In this document: positions 1 through 5,213 of the stretch, piece after piece
Layout: each line of letters starts with the position of its first letter
Position numbering within the stretch: the stretch's first letter is position 1
Source: Planctomycetota bacterium
GTDB lineage: Bacteria; Planctomycetota; Planctomycetia; Planctomycetales; Planctomycetaceae
Reading direction: 5' to 3'
DNA: 5,568 nt
Assembly (NCBI GenBank): GCA_024278285.1
Contig: JAJRTM010000670.1
Span: 1 to 5,568 of the forward strand
Position numbers and translations under genes: made by a program
The notes under the pieces: generated by a model
What the model was told of the DNA's origin: nothing
The model's input: only the letters and a program-made list of their open reading frames with translations
The model's database searches: none

Positions 1-456
1 AATCGGCTTTTCCCAAACGGTTCCCAGCGAACAGCGATCAACAACGTATTCAATCCGAGCTTTTGTGAACACTTTGGAAAGCCCTCGCAGCCTCGCACAG
101 TACCACAGCAGCGATTTGGGGGTCATTTCCATGTAAAGGGGACCATTTTCCGGGAGATAACCAAGAATTTGAGCCGCATCCTGCCGGTTTTCAAAAACAT
201 CGAAACCACCAATGCTGGCTCGCCCACGGGTCGGAGCCAGAAAGCCGGTCAGCATTTTCATTGTGGTCGATTTCCCCGCCCCATTCGGCCCCAGAAAAGC
301 AACAACCTCTCCTCGCGGAACAGAAAAGGAAACATCGGAAACCGCAATAAATTTGCCGTAATGTTTGGTCAAACCCTGGGCAGTAATCATCGCTTTGGAT
401 GTCTCTGCTCCCCAGGTATCGTTCTTCTCAGCTGTATTCGTTTTAGTTGCGTTCAT
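1..456 (-). CDS. ABC transporter ATP-binding protein, N-terminal part (runs off left edge)
   Basis: This is the cytoplasmic ATPase subunit of an ABC transporter, which would couple ATP hydrolysis to a membrane permease. Reading the minus strand from ATG 454-456 gives 152 residues, open to the window edge. The Walker A motif GPNGAGKST lies at residues 56-64 (positions 265-291). It is followed by MKMLTGFLAPTRG and then a Q-loop region GYLPENGPLY (residues 99-108), where Glu replaces the usual Gln. This YLPE form is familiar from the ABC-2/GldA/CcmA-like ATPases used for multidrug export, polysaccharide export or gliding. The signature motif and Walker B lie outside the window, so the protein is truncated only by the edge. 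AGGAG at 469-473 supports the chosen start with a long 12-nt spacer. M23 (388-390) is an alternative start, since many family members begin near MI-x-GLTK-YG. The family is certain; the substrate is unknown. The gene is divergent from prfB. Confidence 0.93.
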   Translation of the reverse strand, partial: MNATKTNTAEKNDTWGAETSKAMITAQGLTKHYGKFIAVSDVSFSVPRGEVVAFLGPNGAGKSTTMKMLTGFLAPTRGRASIGGFDVFENRQDAAQILGYLPENGPLYMEMTPKSLLWYCARLRGLSKVFTKARIEYVVDRCSLGTVWEKPI

Positions 457-468
457 ACGTTGTCAACT

Positions 469-473
469 CTCCT
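469..473 (-). promoter_or_regulatory. Shine-Dalgarno sequence of the ABC ATPase gene
   Basis: On the minus strand AGGAG sits 12 nt before the ATG at 454-456. It is one of the best SD matches in the window and favours this start over the internal M23, which has no comparable motif upstream. The spacing is longer than usual. Confidence 0.55.
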
Positions 474-516
474 GTATAACTCAATTCTGGTATCAGATTG
501 GGTAGAGGATTGCAAA

Positions 517-522
517 TTTATA
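517..522 (-). promoter_or_regulatory. possible -10 box (TATAAA) for the ABC ATPase gene
   Basis: The minus strand reads TATAAA, 5 of 6 matches to the sigma70-type -10 hexamer, about 60 nt upstream of the ABC start codon. That would leave a plausible 5' leader of about 55 nt. No well-spaced -35 is seen: the nearest candidate, TTGAAT at 536-541, is only 13 nt away. The hexamer directly abuts the outer end of the palindromic element at 523. This is a weak, inferred call. Confidence 0.2.
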
Positions 523-561
523 GGAACCTCTATTGATTCAAAAAAAATCTCTTAAACGGAG

Positions 562-581
562 GGTAGACATTCTTGTCTGCC
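562..581. repeat. inner hairpin 1 of the 127-bp element
   Basis: GGTAGACA and TGTCTGCC pair over 8 bp (one T-G wobble) around a TTCT loop. It is related to inner hairpin 2 when read on the opposite strand, which suggests an inverted pair of one repeat unit. Confidence 0.6.
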
Positions 582-605
582 TACATTGCCGCATACTCTT
601 GCGAG

Positions 606-623
606 ACAGACAGGGATGTCTGT
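606..623. repeat. inner hairpin 2 of the 127-bp element
   Basis: ACAGACA and TGTCTGT form a perfect 7-bp stem around a GGGA loop. No T-tract follows in a position that would make a terminator: the TTTT at 629-632 belongs to the outer arm and is separated by GCTCC. Confidence 0.6.
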
Positions 624-1003
624 GCTCCTTTTGAATAAAGAGAGGTTCCCTTATATTGATCATTCAAACATCAGGTACTGAATAAATGTCCGGAACCTGC
701 GTTCTCCGCACAAGATACGAAAACAGTTCCCATTTTGCCAGTGAGTGCTGTTTATTCAATCAGATAAAATATTCTGCCCAACAATGCACCTCTTTTTAAT
801 ACTTACGTAAAAAAAGTTGCGTCTGATTGCTTTCAGGAAGGAAATTTGGCGGGAACTACTCTGGTTACTCTATCAATTTAGCAACAGGGCATACTCGAAT
901 CAAGTCTTTAATCTTTGTTCGGATGCTTCACATCGCTTCGTTTGCTTATTAAACTGGCAGGTGTATCGCAAAAGAACCCTGCGATGATGCTAACAAAGTC
1001 TGT

Positions 1004-1031
1004 CGTAGGGTCCGCTATTGCGGACCCTACG
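1004..1031. repeat. perfect 12-bp palindrome with TATT loop
   Basis: The arms CGTAGGGTCCGC (1004-1015) and GCGGACCCTACG (1020-1031) are exact reverse complements around TATT. A T-G and a G-C pair can extend the stem outward. It ends 56 nt before the prfB start. No T-run follows it and no plus-strand gene lies upstream, so an intrinsic terminator is unlikely. It looks like a GC-rich REP-type intergenic repeat, although only one copy is present here. It would form a strong hairpin in a prfB leader if transcription starts upstream. Confidence 0.65.
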
Positions 1032-1087
1032 GCTGCGACTAATACAATACAGTCAACCTTTTTTGAAATAACTGATCGAACAACCTC

Positions 1088-2222
1088 ATGGATAGCGAAT
1101 TACGTGATACCTGCCAGAATCTGACTGAGCGCATCCTCTATTTGAAGGACTCTCTTTGACTACGCCGGCAAGCAAAATCGAATTGAAGAAATTAACGCTC
1201 TCATGGGAGAAGCTGGATTCTGGGATAATCAGGAAAAAGCACAGGGACTCGTTTCGGAATTAAGCCGCATCAAGGGGCTTGTAGTTCCTTTGGGAGAATT
1301 GATTTCCGGAACTGAGGACTTAGCAGTGCTGATTGAATTCGCTACAGAGGAAGACTCTGAAGATTCCGAATCGATTCAAGAATTGAGGCAGACCGTCGAA
1401 GAATTGCAGAAGTTGCTCGAACGGGTCGAACTGCAAACGATGCTCGGTCAGCCGGACGATCCAGTCAATGCTTACATCACTATTCAAGCGGGTGAAGGCG
1501 GAACCGATGCGGCTGACTGGGCGGAAATGCTGCTGTTGATGTATATTCGCTGGGCGGAGATGCGTGGATTTTCGATGGAAATGTACGAACGAACCAACGG
1601 CGAAGAAGCCGGGATTCGTCACGCGACACTTTTTGTGAAGGGTGATTACGCTTACGGATACCTCAAGGGAGAATCGGGCAATCATCGTCTTGTGCGCATC
1701 AGCCCGTTTAATTCAGCGGGCAAAAGGCAAACCGCATTTGCAGCCGTCGATGTCACGCCAGAGGTCGAAGATAACAGCGCGATCGAAGTCGACTGGGATA
1801 AAGATATTCGCGAAGAAACAATGCGAGCCGGCGGGGCGGGCGGGCAGCACGTTAATAAAACAGAGTCTGCGGTTCGGCTGACACACCTGGAAACCGGGGC
1901 CGTCGTGCGATGCCAAAACGAACGAAGCCAGCACCAGAACAGAGCTGCCGCCCGGAAAATGCTCCTCGCCAAATTGCATCAACTGGAACTTGAAAGACAA
2001 GATGCCGAGACTGCGATTAAACGCGGAGAAAAATCAAAAATAGGCTTCGGCGGCGAAACAATCCGCAATTACGTCCTGCAACCCGAACAGTTCGTGAAAG
2101 ATACACGCTCAGGATTGAAAACCGGAAACCCACTTTCTGTTTTGGATGGCGAACTTGAACCGTACCTTGAAGCGTACCTCAAATGGTCAATGGGAAAAGA
2201 AGTCGCAAAGTCAGACTCGTAA
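1088..2222 (+). CDS. prfB: peptide chain release factor 2 (RF2), programmed +1 frameshift
   Basis: RF2 recognises UAA and UGA in the ribosomal A site and triggers peptide release. The coding sequence is two joined segments: 1088-1156 (23 codons, starting MDSELRDT) and, after skipping T1157, 1158-2222, giving 377 residues. E. coli RF2 has 365. The SPF anticodon-like tripeptide is at residues 205-207, in the context [13 protein letters not shown]. The catalytic GGQ is at 251-253, in the context [15 protein letters not shown]. These positions match E. coli almost exactly, and the extra length is at the C-terminus. Residue 247, equivalent to E. coli 246, is Ala as in most bacteria rather than the Thr of K-12. 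No clear SD precedes ATG 1088; the start is chosen because it places the family's short N-terminal segment in frame with the shift site. Annotation without the shift would wrongly begin at ATG 1203. The call is firm. Confidence 0.97.
1145..1160 (+). promoter_or_regulatory. prfB: prfB +1 programmed frameshift site
   Basis: The frame opened at 1088 ends with CTT-TGA-C (1154-1160). Slipping from CTT to TTT moves decoding by +1, so that GAC-TAC begins the main frame, the same junction as in E. coli. An internal SD-like AAGGA (1145-1149) stands 4 nt upstream of CTT, as expected for the stimulator. By the known mechanism, low RF2 stalls the ribosome at the weak UGAC stop and favours the shift, giving negative autoregulation. 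The motif is visible; function is by family knowledge. Confidence 0.93.
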
Positions 2223-2227
2223 GTAAT

Positions 2228-2252
2228 GTAGGTTAGGCTTTCCAGCCTGACA
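2228..2252 (+). repeat. 25-nt palindromic repeat, copy 1 (REP-like)
   Basis: It begins 5 nt after the prfB stop. Arms GTTAGGC (2232-2238) and GCCTGAC (2245-2251) pair over 7 bp with one T-G wobble around the loop TTTCCA. It is identical to copy 3 over 28 nt (through the following AAA) and is the exact reverse complement of copy 2 over 25 nt. It is followed by A-rich rather than T-rich sequence, so it is not a classical terminator for prfB. Confidence 0.85.
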
Positions 2253-2333
2253 AAATCGGTATCCAAGAAAAATGCTATGCGATTTATTGAGAAACTCTCC
2301 ATTTTTTATCGACAGAGAACGAACACGTCATTG

Positions 2334-2358
2334 TGTCAGGCTGGAAAGCCTAACCTAC
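2334..2358 (-). repeat. 25-nt palindromic repeat, copy 2 (inverted)
   Basis: This is an exact 25 of 25 reverse complement of copy 1, separated from it by 81 nt of unrelated AT-rich sequence. The two together span 131 bp (2228-2358) and could fold into one large cruciform, the arrangement called a REPIN in other bacteria. It lies 53 nt upstream of the DUF1080 gene, within its probable leader or promoter region. Confidence 0.85.
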
Positions 2359-2396
2359 GAAAATCGAGATAACTTTTCAGACAAATCATATTGCTC

Positions 2397-2402
2397 AAAA
2401 GG
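2397..2402 (+). promoter_or_regulatory. Shine-Dalgarno-like AAAAGG deciding the DUF1080 gene start
   Basis: AAAAGG precedes ATG 2412 by 9 nt. This supports ATG 2412 over the in-frame TTG at 2391, which would add seven mostly polar or charged residues ahead of an otherwise normal lipoprotein signal peptide. Confidence 0.45.
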
Positions 2403-2411
2403 CCAGAAAAA

Positions 2412-3749
2412 ATGATCAGATTATTCCTCTTAAAGCTCTCTTCTTTTTCTCTGAGCTTGCTGCTTCTGGTTAGTTTAATCGGATGCCAAAAACAGGAAGC
2501 ATCACCGCCTGAGGAAAAACAACATCAAGCAAAACAGGAAGAGAAATCGAATCCAGTTGAGCCCGCTAAGAAAAGCAAATCTGAAAAGCTAAGCAAAAAA
2601 ACTCCTAAGACGGCTCCGGTTGAACCTGTTGAATATGTCAACCTGCTAACCGAACAGCAAATTGCAGAAGGGTGGATTAACCTGTTTGATGCTCAGTCGC
2701 TATTCGGCTGGCGGCCTCAAAATGAGGTCAACTGGGCAGTTCAGGATCAGCAGATTACTGCCAGCGAGGGACCAATCGGTTTGTTGTTAACAAAGGTTCG
2801 CTTTGCAGATTTTGAACTGATCCTCGATTACAAACTGTCCCAGGAAGGCAACAGCGGAATCTTCATTCGGTGTGCAAATAATCCGAGTAATCCGAAAGTC
2901 GATTGTTACGAAATCAATCTGGCTGACAAACACCCCGAAGGTTACCTGACAGGCAGTTTTGTCGGACTGCACAAGTTCGAGCCGGGCAAACCGACTGCCG
3001 ATGGGAACTGGCATCAATTGAAAATCACGGCTGATAAGAATTCTTTCACTGTGCTGATTGATGGGGAATTAAAAACAGAATTTAAGGATGAACGCGAAAA
3101 CTGGCTACGCAGTGGCTTGATCGGCTTGCAAAAGAATTCGGGAGAAATTGCCTTTCGCAATATCCGTCTGAAGCCGCTCAATCAGACAGAATTATTCAAC
3201 GGAAAAGACTTGACCGGCTGGCGGGAAGTTCCCGGTTCCAAAAGTAAATTTGAAGTGGTCGAGGGGACCATTCATGTGACCAACGGGGCAGGGTTCTTGG
3301 AAACGGAAAAGACGTTCGATAATTTCACGCTGCAATTTCAGGCAAAAACTCACGCGGCAGAATTGAACAGTGGCCTTTTCTTTCGTGCGATTGAAGGAAC
3401 AGAAAAAGCTCCCTCCAACGGTTACGAAGTTCAAATACACAACGGCACCAAAGAGGGGGATCGCAACAAACCGAACAACGCAGGCACCGGCGCGATCTTT
3501 CGCAGAGTCGAAGCCCGACGGGTCGTTTCCAGCGATAATAAATGGTGCACGATTACATTAATCGCAGATGGCCCACACATATCGACCTGGGTCGATGGTT
3601 ATCAGGTGGTTGATTGGGAAGATACAAGAAAGCCGAATGAGAATCCCCGCAAAGGAAAAAGACTCGAAGCCGGGCATCTCTCGTTGCAGGGACACGACCC
3701 AACCACCGATCTTTCCTTCAAAAACTTCAAGATTTTTCAGTTGCCATAA
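2412..3749 (+). CDS. lipoprotein with two tandem DUF1080 (3-keto-disaccharide hydrolase-type) domains
   Basis: A 445-residue predicted lipoprotein. Residues 1-24 are a hydrophobic signal peptide ending in the lipobox LIGC, with C25 the lipidated residue. Residues 26-80 are a K/E/P-rich, probably disordered linker. Two homologous domains follow, about 86-256 and 259-445. Parallel motifs show the duplication: NLFD-x-QSLFGW versus ELFNGKDLTGW, NSGIFIR (147-153) versus NSGLFFR (319-325), YEINLAD (166) versus YEVQIHN (338), and terminal IAFRNIRLKPL versus LSFKNFKIFQL. DUF1080 (PF06439) has a concanavalin/LamG-like beta-sandwich, is greatly expanded in planctomycetes, and some members hydrolyse 3-keto-glycosides. 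The substrate here cannot be read from sequence, and one copy may serve only for binding. The protein is probably anchored at a membrane facing the periplasm. Family assignment is firm; catalytic function is inferred. Confidence 0.92.
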   Translation: MIRLFLLKLSSFSLSLLLLVSLIGCQKQEASPPEEKQHQAKQEEKSNPVEPAKKSKSEKLSKKTPKTAPVEPVEYVNLLTEQQIAEGWINLFDAQSLFGWRPQNEVNWAVQDQQITASEGPIGLLLTKVRFADFELILDYKLSQEGNSGIFIRCANNPSNPKVDCYEINLADKHPEGYLTGSFVGLHKFEPGKPTADGNWHQLKITADKNSFTVLIDGELKTEFKDERENWLRSGLIGLQKNSGEIAFRNIRLKPLNQTELFNGKDLTGWREVPGSKSKFEVVEGTIHVTNGAGFLETEKTFDNFTLQFQAKTHAAELNSGLFFRAIEGTEKAPSNGYEVQIHNGTKEGDRNKPNNAGTGAIFRRVEARRVVSSDNKWCTITLIADGPHISTWVDGYQVVDWEDTRKPNENPRKGKRLEAGHLSLQGHDPTTDLSFKNFKIFQLP

Positions 3750-3825
3750 AATCATGATTGTCATTTCTGTATTTTCTTGAAGTTCCCATTGATTGCATCA
3801 GTTTCCCGTTTAAGATAGCGGAACG

Positions 3826-3851
3826 GGCAGCGGAGTTGCGCCTTTTATTTT
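3826..3851 (+). terminator. weak intrinsic-terminator candidate after the DUF1080 gene
   Basis: A short GC stem (GGC-A-GC, 3826-3831, with GC-GCC, 3838-3842, loop GGAGTT) runs directly into TTTTATTTT (3843-3851). The stem has only 5 bp with a bulged A, so stability is modest. A competing pair, CCCGTT (3805-3810) with AACGGG (3822-3827), overlaps it. It lies 77 nt after the DUF1080 stop and 43 nt before the next start, so it could separate the two transcripts. Confidence 0.3.
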
Positions 3852-3894
3852 CCTGTATCTTATCCTTCTGTTTTTTCGATGGAGTTTCTGATTC

Positions 3895-4443
3895 GTGAAA
3901 AATTTGTTAATTGCCTGTTTTATATTCAGCCTTACTGTTATTCCTTTAACGATGACGGGTTGTAAACCAACACCGTCTACAGAGGAAAAACCTGCGAACT
4001 CGGATTCCCATGCGGATCACGATGAGCATGACCATCATGGTCACGATCACGGCGAGCATGGCGATGAGAATCACCCTGGAACTTATGCAGAAGCGGTTAA
4101 ACAGCTAGAAGAATTGCACGCAGCGATTCGAGATGCCTTTGCCAAAAGTGATAAAGACGCGGCACACGATCCGTTGCATCATGTTGGGCACCTGCTGGAA
4201 GATGTTGCTGGTCTGGCTGAAAAGGCTTCTCTCAGTGCAGAGCAATTAACGGCTGTCAAAAAAGCGAAAGAAGAATTGTTCGATGGTTACACCAAAATTG
4301 ACGGCATGTTTCACGGCGCAAAAGAAGTCAAGTACGAAGACCTCGCCAAAGACCTCGATACTGCTTTAGCGGTATTGCAGGGGGCCGTGAAAAAGGAAGC
4401 CCCTAAGGAAACTCCTGATTCAGACAAGCCGGAACCAAAGTAG
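3895..4443 (+). CDS. histidine-rich small lipoprotein, unknown function
   Basis: A 182-residue protein starting at GTG 3895, supported by GGAG at 3881-3884 (10-nt spacer). Residues 1-22 form a signal peptide ending MTGC, with C23 the likely lipidated residue; Met at -3 of the lipobox is slightly atypical. Residues 39-60 contain nine His interleaved with Asp, Glu and Gly (pattern HDHHGHDHGEH), a plausible Zn, Ni or Cu binding tract like those in metal chaperones and ZIP/CDF loops. Residues 64-170 look like an amphipathic helical bundle with more His (H75, H91, H95, H96, H99). It has no CxxCH haem motif, although the helical layout vaguely recalls cytochrome b562/c'-type bundles. The tail is K/E/P-rich. 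The TAG stop lies inside a repeat copy (4440-4464). I recognise no named family; metal binding is inferred from composition. Confidence 0.85.
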   Translation: MKNLLIACFIFSLTVIPLTMTGCKPTPSTEEKPANSDSHADHDEHDHHGHDHGEHGDENHPGTYAEAVKQLEELHAAIRDAFAKSDKDAAHDPLHHVGHLLEDVAGLAEKASLSAEQLTAVKKAKEELFDGYTKIDGMFHGAKEVKYEDLAKDLDTALAVLQGAVKKEAPKETPDSDKPEPK

Positions 4444-4464
4444 GTTAGGCTTTCCAGCCTGACA
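4440..4464 (+). repeat. 25-nt palindromic repeat, copy 3, overlapping a stop codon
   Basis: Identical to copy 1 (2228-2252), continuing for 28 nt through AAA. Arms GTTAGGC (4444-4450) and GCCTGAC (4457-4463) flank TTTCCA. Its first four bases GTAG include the last base of the final Lys codon and the complete TAG stop (4441-4443) of the His-rich lipoprotein, so the coding sequence ends within the repeat. No inverted partner is seen in the 100 nt downstream. Confidence 0.85.
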
Positions 4465-4519
4465 AAAGTAGTTTTCAAGATAGTCACTCCTTCATTCACC
4501 AGTTTCGTTAATTTCGTAG

Positions 4520-4525
4520 TACAAT
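4520..4525 (+). promoter_or_regulatory. possible -10 box (TACAAT) for the CPFC lipoprotein gene
   Basis: TACAAT matches the -10 consensus at 5 of 6 bases, 41 nt upstream of ATG 4567. The best -35 candidate, TTCACC (4495-4500), is poor and 19 nt away. It suggests the gene may have its own promoter downstream of repeat copy 3. Confidence 0.2.
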
Positions 4526-4566
4526 GTTGCTGAATTCAGAGAAGAACCGTAGGGATATTTGTTGTT

Positions 4567-5088
4567 ATGTCACATCGTTCAATCACATCCTATTTATCAA
4601 TCGCATTGTTGTGTCTGATTGTTTCTGGTTGTACAGAAAGTACCGATCCGAAAATCCTGGCGGCTCGCCAATCTGCGTTGTTGATGGAATCTCCCGGTAA
4701 TTCAGAATCCATTAAGCTCGCCAGAGAGGCTTCTGAGAATGGGGACGAGTTCATTATTTCCGGTAAAGTTGGTGTGCGCGATTTGAACGAGTGGTGGGTC
4801 GATGGCTACGCCACTTTTTGGATTACCGAAGCTAGCCAAGATGATACGAATCATGGTGGTCCCGGACACGATCCCGCCTCCTGTCCGTTCTGTAGTCGAA
4901 AATATAAGGAAACCGTCGCGGTCATCCAGTGCGTTGATGAAAAAGGAAATGTGATCCCGCTTGATGCCAAAACGTTGTTCAATCTTCAAACGGGAGATCT
5001 GGTCACGGTCAAAGGCAAAGGCGAAATTGACGAATCTGGTATTTTGAACGTGAAAACCTCCGGCATTTATATCCATCCCCAGCAGTAA
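4567..5088 (+). CDS. small lipoprotein with HGGPGHDP-x2-CPFC motif and OB-like domain, unknown function
   Basis: A 173-residue predicted lipoprotein. Signal peptide residues 1-21 end in the lipobox VSGC, with C22 lipidated. AGGGA at 4551-4555 lies 11 nt before the ATG. Residues about 60-170 alternate short beta-strands (EFIISGKVGV, YATFWITEA, ETVAVIQCVD, GDLVTVKGKGEI, GILNVKTSGIYI), ending in the G-D-x-V-x-V-x-G signature typical of OB-fold barrels. A Gly/His/Cys loop is inserted between strands, with H96, H101, C106 and C109 in HGGPGHDP-x2-CPFC. The two Cys and two His could form a zinc or other metal site; a redox CxxC is an alternative, although no thioredoxin fold is evident. Similar CPFC lipoproteins exist in planctomycetes as uncharacterised proteins, from memory and unverified. 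It is the same strand as the His-rich lipoprotein, 123 nt downstream. The coding call is firm; function is unknown. Confidence 0.85.
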   Translation: MSHRSITSYLSIALLCLIVSGCTESTDPKILAARQSALLMESPGNSESIKLAREASENGDEFIISGKVGVRDLNEWWVDGYATFWITEASQDDTNHGGPGHDPASCPFCSRKYKETVAVIQCVDEKGNVIPLDAKTLFNLQTGDLVTVKGKGEIDESGILNVKTSGIYIHPQQ

Positions 5089-5167
5089 GAAGCCCCTCCC
5101 ATGTAATCAATATCCGCTTGAAGACTCATCAAAAGCGTGAAAGAACTCTCGCAAAGCCGTACTGCTA

Positions 5168-5203
5168 GCGCGGGGAAATAAGTCTGCGCGAGGAAATAGC
5201 TCG
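5168..5203. repeat. imperfect 18-nt tandem repeat
   Basis: Two adjacent units (5168-5185 and 5186-5203) each begin GCGCG and share GGAAATA, agreeing at 14 of 18 positions. On the minus strand the repeat reads as LFPRADLFPRA, but I do not regard that frame as a gene. Confidence 0.5.
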
Positions 5204-5213
5204 ACTATTTCTT
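5191..5213. repeat. inner hairpin of the 97-bp element
   Basis: AGGAAATAG (5191-5199) pairs with CTATTTCTT (5205-5213) over 9 bp, with one G-T wobble, around the loop CTCGA. No terminator-like T-run follows. Confidence 0.5.

Larger units (their letters stand above)
523..649. repeat. 127-bp nested palindromic element with 21-bp terminal inverted repeats (MITE/REPIN-like)
   Basis: The outer arms at 523-543 and 629-649 are inverted copies matching at 19 of 21 positions; both begin GGAACCTCT when read inward. Inside lie two further hairpins, 562-581 and 606-623. These are themselves related to each other in inverted orientation (14 of 19 positions by hand alignment). A short GGAG/CTCC pair (558-561/625-628) joins the two levels. 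The structure, terminal inverted repeats around a pair of inverted hairpins with no ORF, resembles non-autonomous palindromic elements such as MITEs or REPINs. No target-site duplication is clear. A purely structural RNA or regulatory role is an alternative. The arms are directly visible; mobility is inference. Confidence 0.65.
457..1087. other. 631-bp intergenic region between divergent ABC gene and prfB
   Basis: No credible gene is seen here on either strand; the open frames in it lack family resemblance and are interrupted by the repeats. It holds the ABC gene's leader (457 to about 520), the 127-bp nested palindrome (523-649) and the perfect hairpin at 1004-1031. Between 650 and 1000 the sequence is AT-rich with no feature I can support beyond a 6-bp inverted pair, ATCGCA/TGCGAT at 965-985. 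Promoters for both flanking genes must lie here or further out, but none is convincing. A TACAAT at 1043-1048 could be a -10 box for prfB, although no good -35 accompanies it. Confidence 0.8.

Noticed and set aside
169..555. Plus-strand open frame of 128 codons
   Set aside because: It lies antisense to the ABC ATPase with its Walker A motif and continues into the palindromic element; it has no recognisable protein features.
457..1087. Possible riboswitch, tRNA or CRISPR content in the long gap
   Set aside because: No cloverleaf, no regularly spaced direct repeats and no known riboswitch core could be recognised; the structure present is explained by two palindromic elements.
915..1124. Plus-strand open frame of 69 codons upstream of prfB
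   Set aside because: It reads through the perfect hairpin at 1004-1031 and overlaps the true prfB start in another frame; its composition is not protein-like.
1320..2000. Several minus-strand and alternate-frame open frames inside prfB
   Set aside because: They are shadows of the RF2 coding sequence, which carries the SPF and GGQ motifs.
2228..2258. Repeat copy 1 as an intrinsic terminator for prfB
   Set aside because: The stem is followed by ACAAAA on the plus strand rather than a T-tract, so classical intrinsic termination is not supported.
2069..2302. Minus-strand open frame at the prfB 3' end
   Set aside because: It shares the peptide FVRLESLTY with the minus-strand frame at 4311-4499 only because both translate copies of the 25-nt repeat; the shared peptide is not evidence of homologous genes.
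2391..2411. TTG 2391 as the start of the DUF1080 lipoprotein
   Set aside because: ATG 2412 has AAAAGG at a good distance and gives a normal lipoprotein signal peptide; the TTG start would add mostly polar or charged residues in front of it.
4311..4499. Minus-strand open frame over the end of the His-rich lipoprotein
   Set aside because: It is antisense to a supported gene and contains the translated repeat copy 3.
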